NCBI GenBank assembly: GCA_013398175.1
Contig: VZRZ01003122.1
Coordinates: forward strand, 181,539 to 245,538
DNA length: 64,000 nt
Direction: 5' to 3'
DNA from: Climacteris rufus
Lineage: Eukaryota; Chordata; Aves; Passeriformes; Climacteridae
The notes beneath the pieces were generated by a model that did not search any database, was not told the origin of the DNA, and was given only the letters and a program-made list of their open reading frames with translations. A program made the translations under genes and the position numbers. Positions 63,748 to 64,000 of this stretch are shown piece after piece. Numbering within the stretch: position 1 is the first letter of the stretch; every line of letters begins with the position of its first letter.

Positions 63748-64000
63748 GTATGTTTGCTGTTCTTTGCCTTTTGCTGTTTTCCTTTTCTCCCTTTTAATTG
63801 GATTTAATGCTAACATGGATGGCTGGTTAAGCTTCAACTGTGGGTGTGTTAGTGAAGAGGGTGGGAACCAGTGCTTCTGACAGGCGGTGTGAGGAGGGTT
63901 GTTCCCATAAAGTCATAGAATGGTTTGGGTTAGAAGGGACCTTTAAAGATCATCCAGTCCAACCCCACTGCAATGAGCTGGGACATCTTCAACTACATCA
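63748..64000 (+). other. GPC4: GPC4 intron 8, start only
   Basis: Begins with consensus donor GTATGT. Contains the CR1 fragment described separately. The intron continues past the window toward exon 9. Confidence 0.85.
63912..64000 (-). mobile_element. CR1 LINE 3' end, cut by the window edge
   Basis: GTCATAGAATGGTTTGGGTT followed by AGAAGGGACC and ATCCAGTCCAACCCC is the familiar reverse complement of the 3' end of avian CR1 retrotransposons. The terminal ATTCTATGA-type repeat is at 63913-63920 on the minus strand. Only the terminus is inside the window. As is usual for CR1, the copy is probably 5'-truncated and inactive. Confidence 0.9.

Noticed and set aside
1..64000. CRISPR arrays, bacterial operons, integrated phage or a laterally transferred cassette
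   Set aside because: No regularly spaced repeats, no long contiguous prokaryote-like genes and no composition break other than CpG-rich patches; the gene structure is typically vertebrate.

Overview
This window is vertebrate nuclear DNA, almost certainly from a bird and probably a songbird or close relative. The reasons are spliced coding exons with GT-AG introns, the end of a CR1 element with the bird-type 3' terminus at the right edge, and a solo retroviral LTR of a type familiar from songbird genomes at about 3.8-4.4 kb. The species assignment is inference.

The window holds one recognisable protein-coding gene, on the plus strand: glypican-4 (GPC4), a GPI-anchored heparan sulfate proteoglycan of the cell surface. 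Seven internal coding exons are present: 29800-29958, 43752-44143, 54496-54661, 60380-60510, 60714-60860, 61262-61398 and 63572-63747. They correspond to exons 2 to 8 of the nine-exon vertebrate gene. Spliced together they give 1308 nt (about 436 residues) with every codon phase matching across junctions and no frameshift or stop. The first exon (signal peptide and first conserved cysteine) was not found and is presumably upstream of base 1. The last exon (Ser-Gly heparan sulfate sites and GPI signal) lies beyond base 64000.

Layout. 1-29799 is intron 1. Its left edge is GC-rich, and it holds a solo LTR, two CpG-rich patches (about 4.87-5.11 kb and 18.78-18.99 kb), a TA microsatellite interrupted by a 33-base assembly gap, and a GT microsatellite. 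29959-43751 is intron 2. Exon 3 is a strikingly GC-rich block in AT-rich surroundings. Introns 3 and 4 follow, then four closely spaced exons (5 to 8), and a CR1 fragment in intron 8. I recognise no second gene, RNA gene, CRISPR array or transferred cassette on either strand; the many short reading frames in the introns look like chance.

The best leads are in the protein itself. A cysteine conserved across glypicans is read as glycine in exon 4 while its disulfide partner is kept, and exon 7 carries an extra N-glycosylation sequon beside another conserved cysteine. After those come a weak exon 7 splice donor, the GC-rich exon 3, and several intronic patches that look like regulatory elements. 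I found no convincing evidence of a new biological system.
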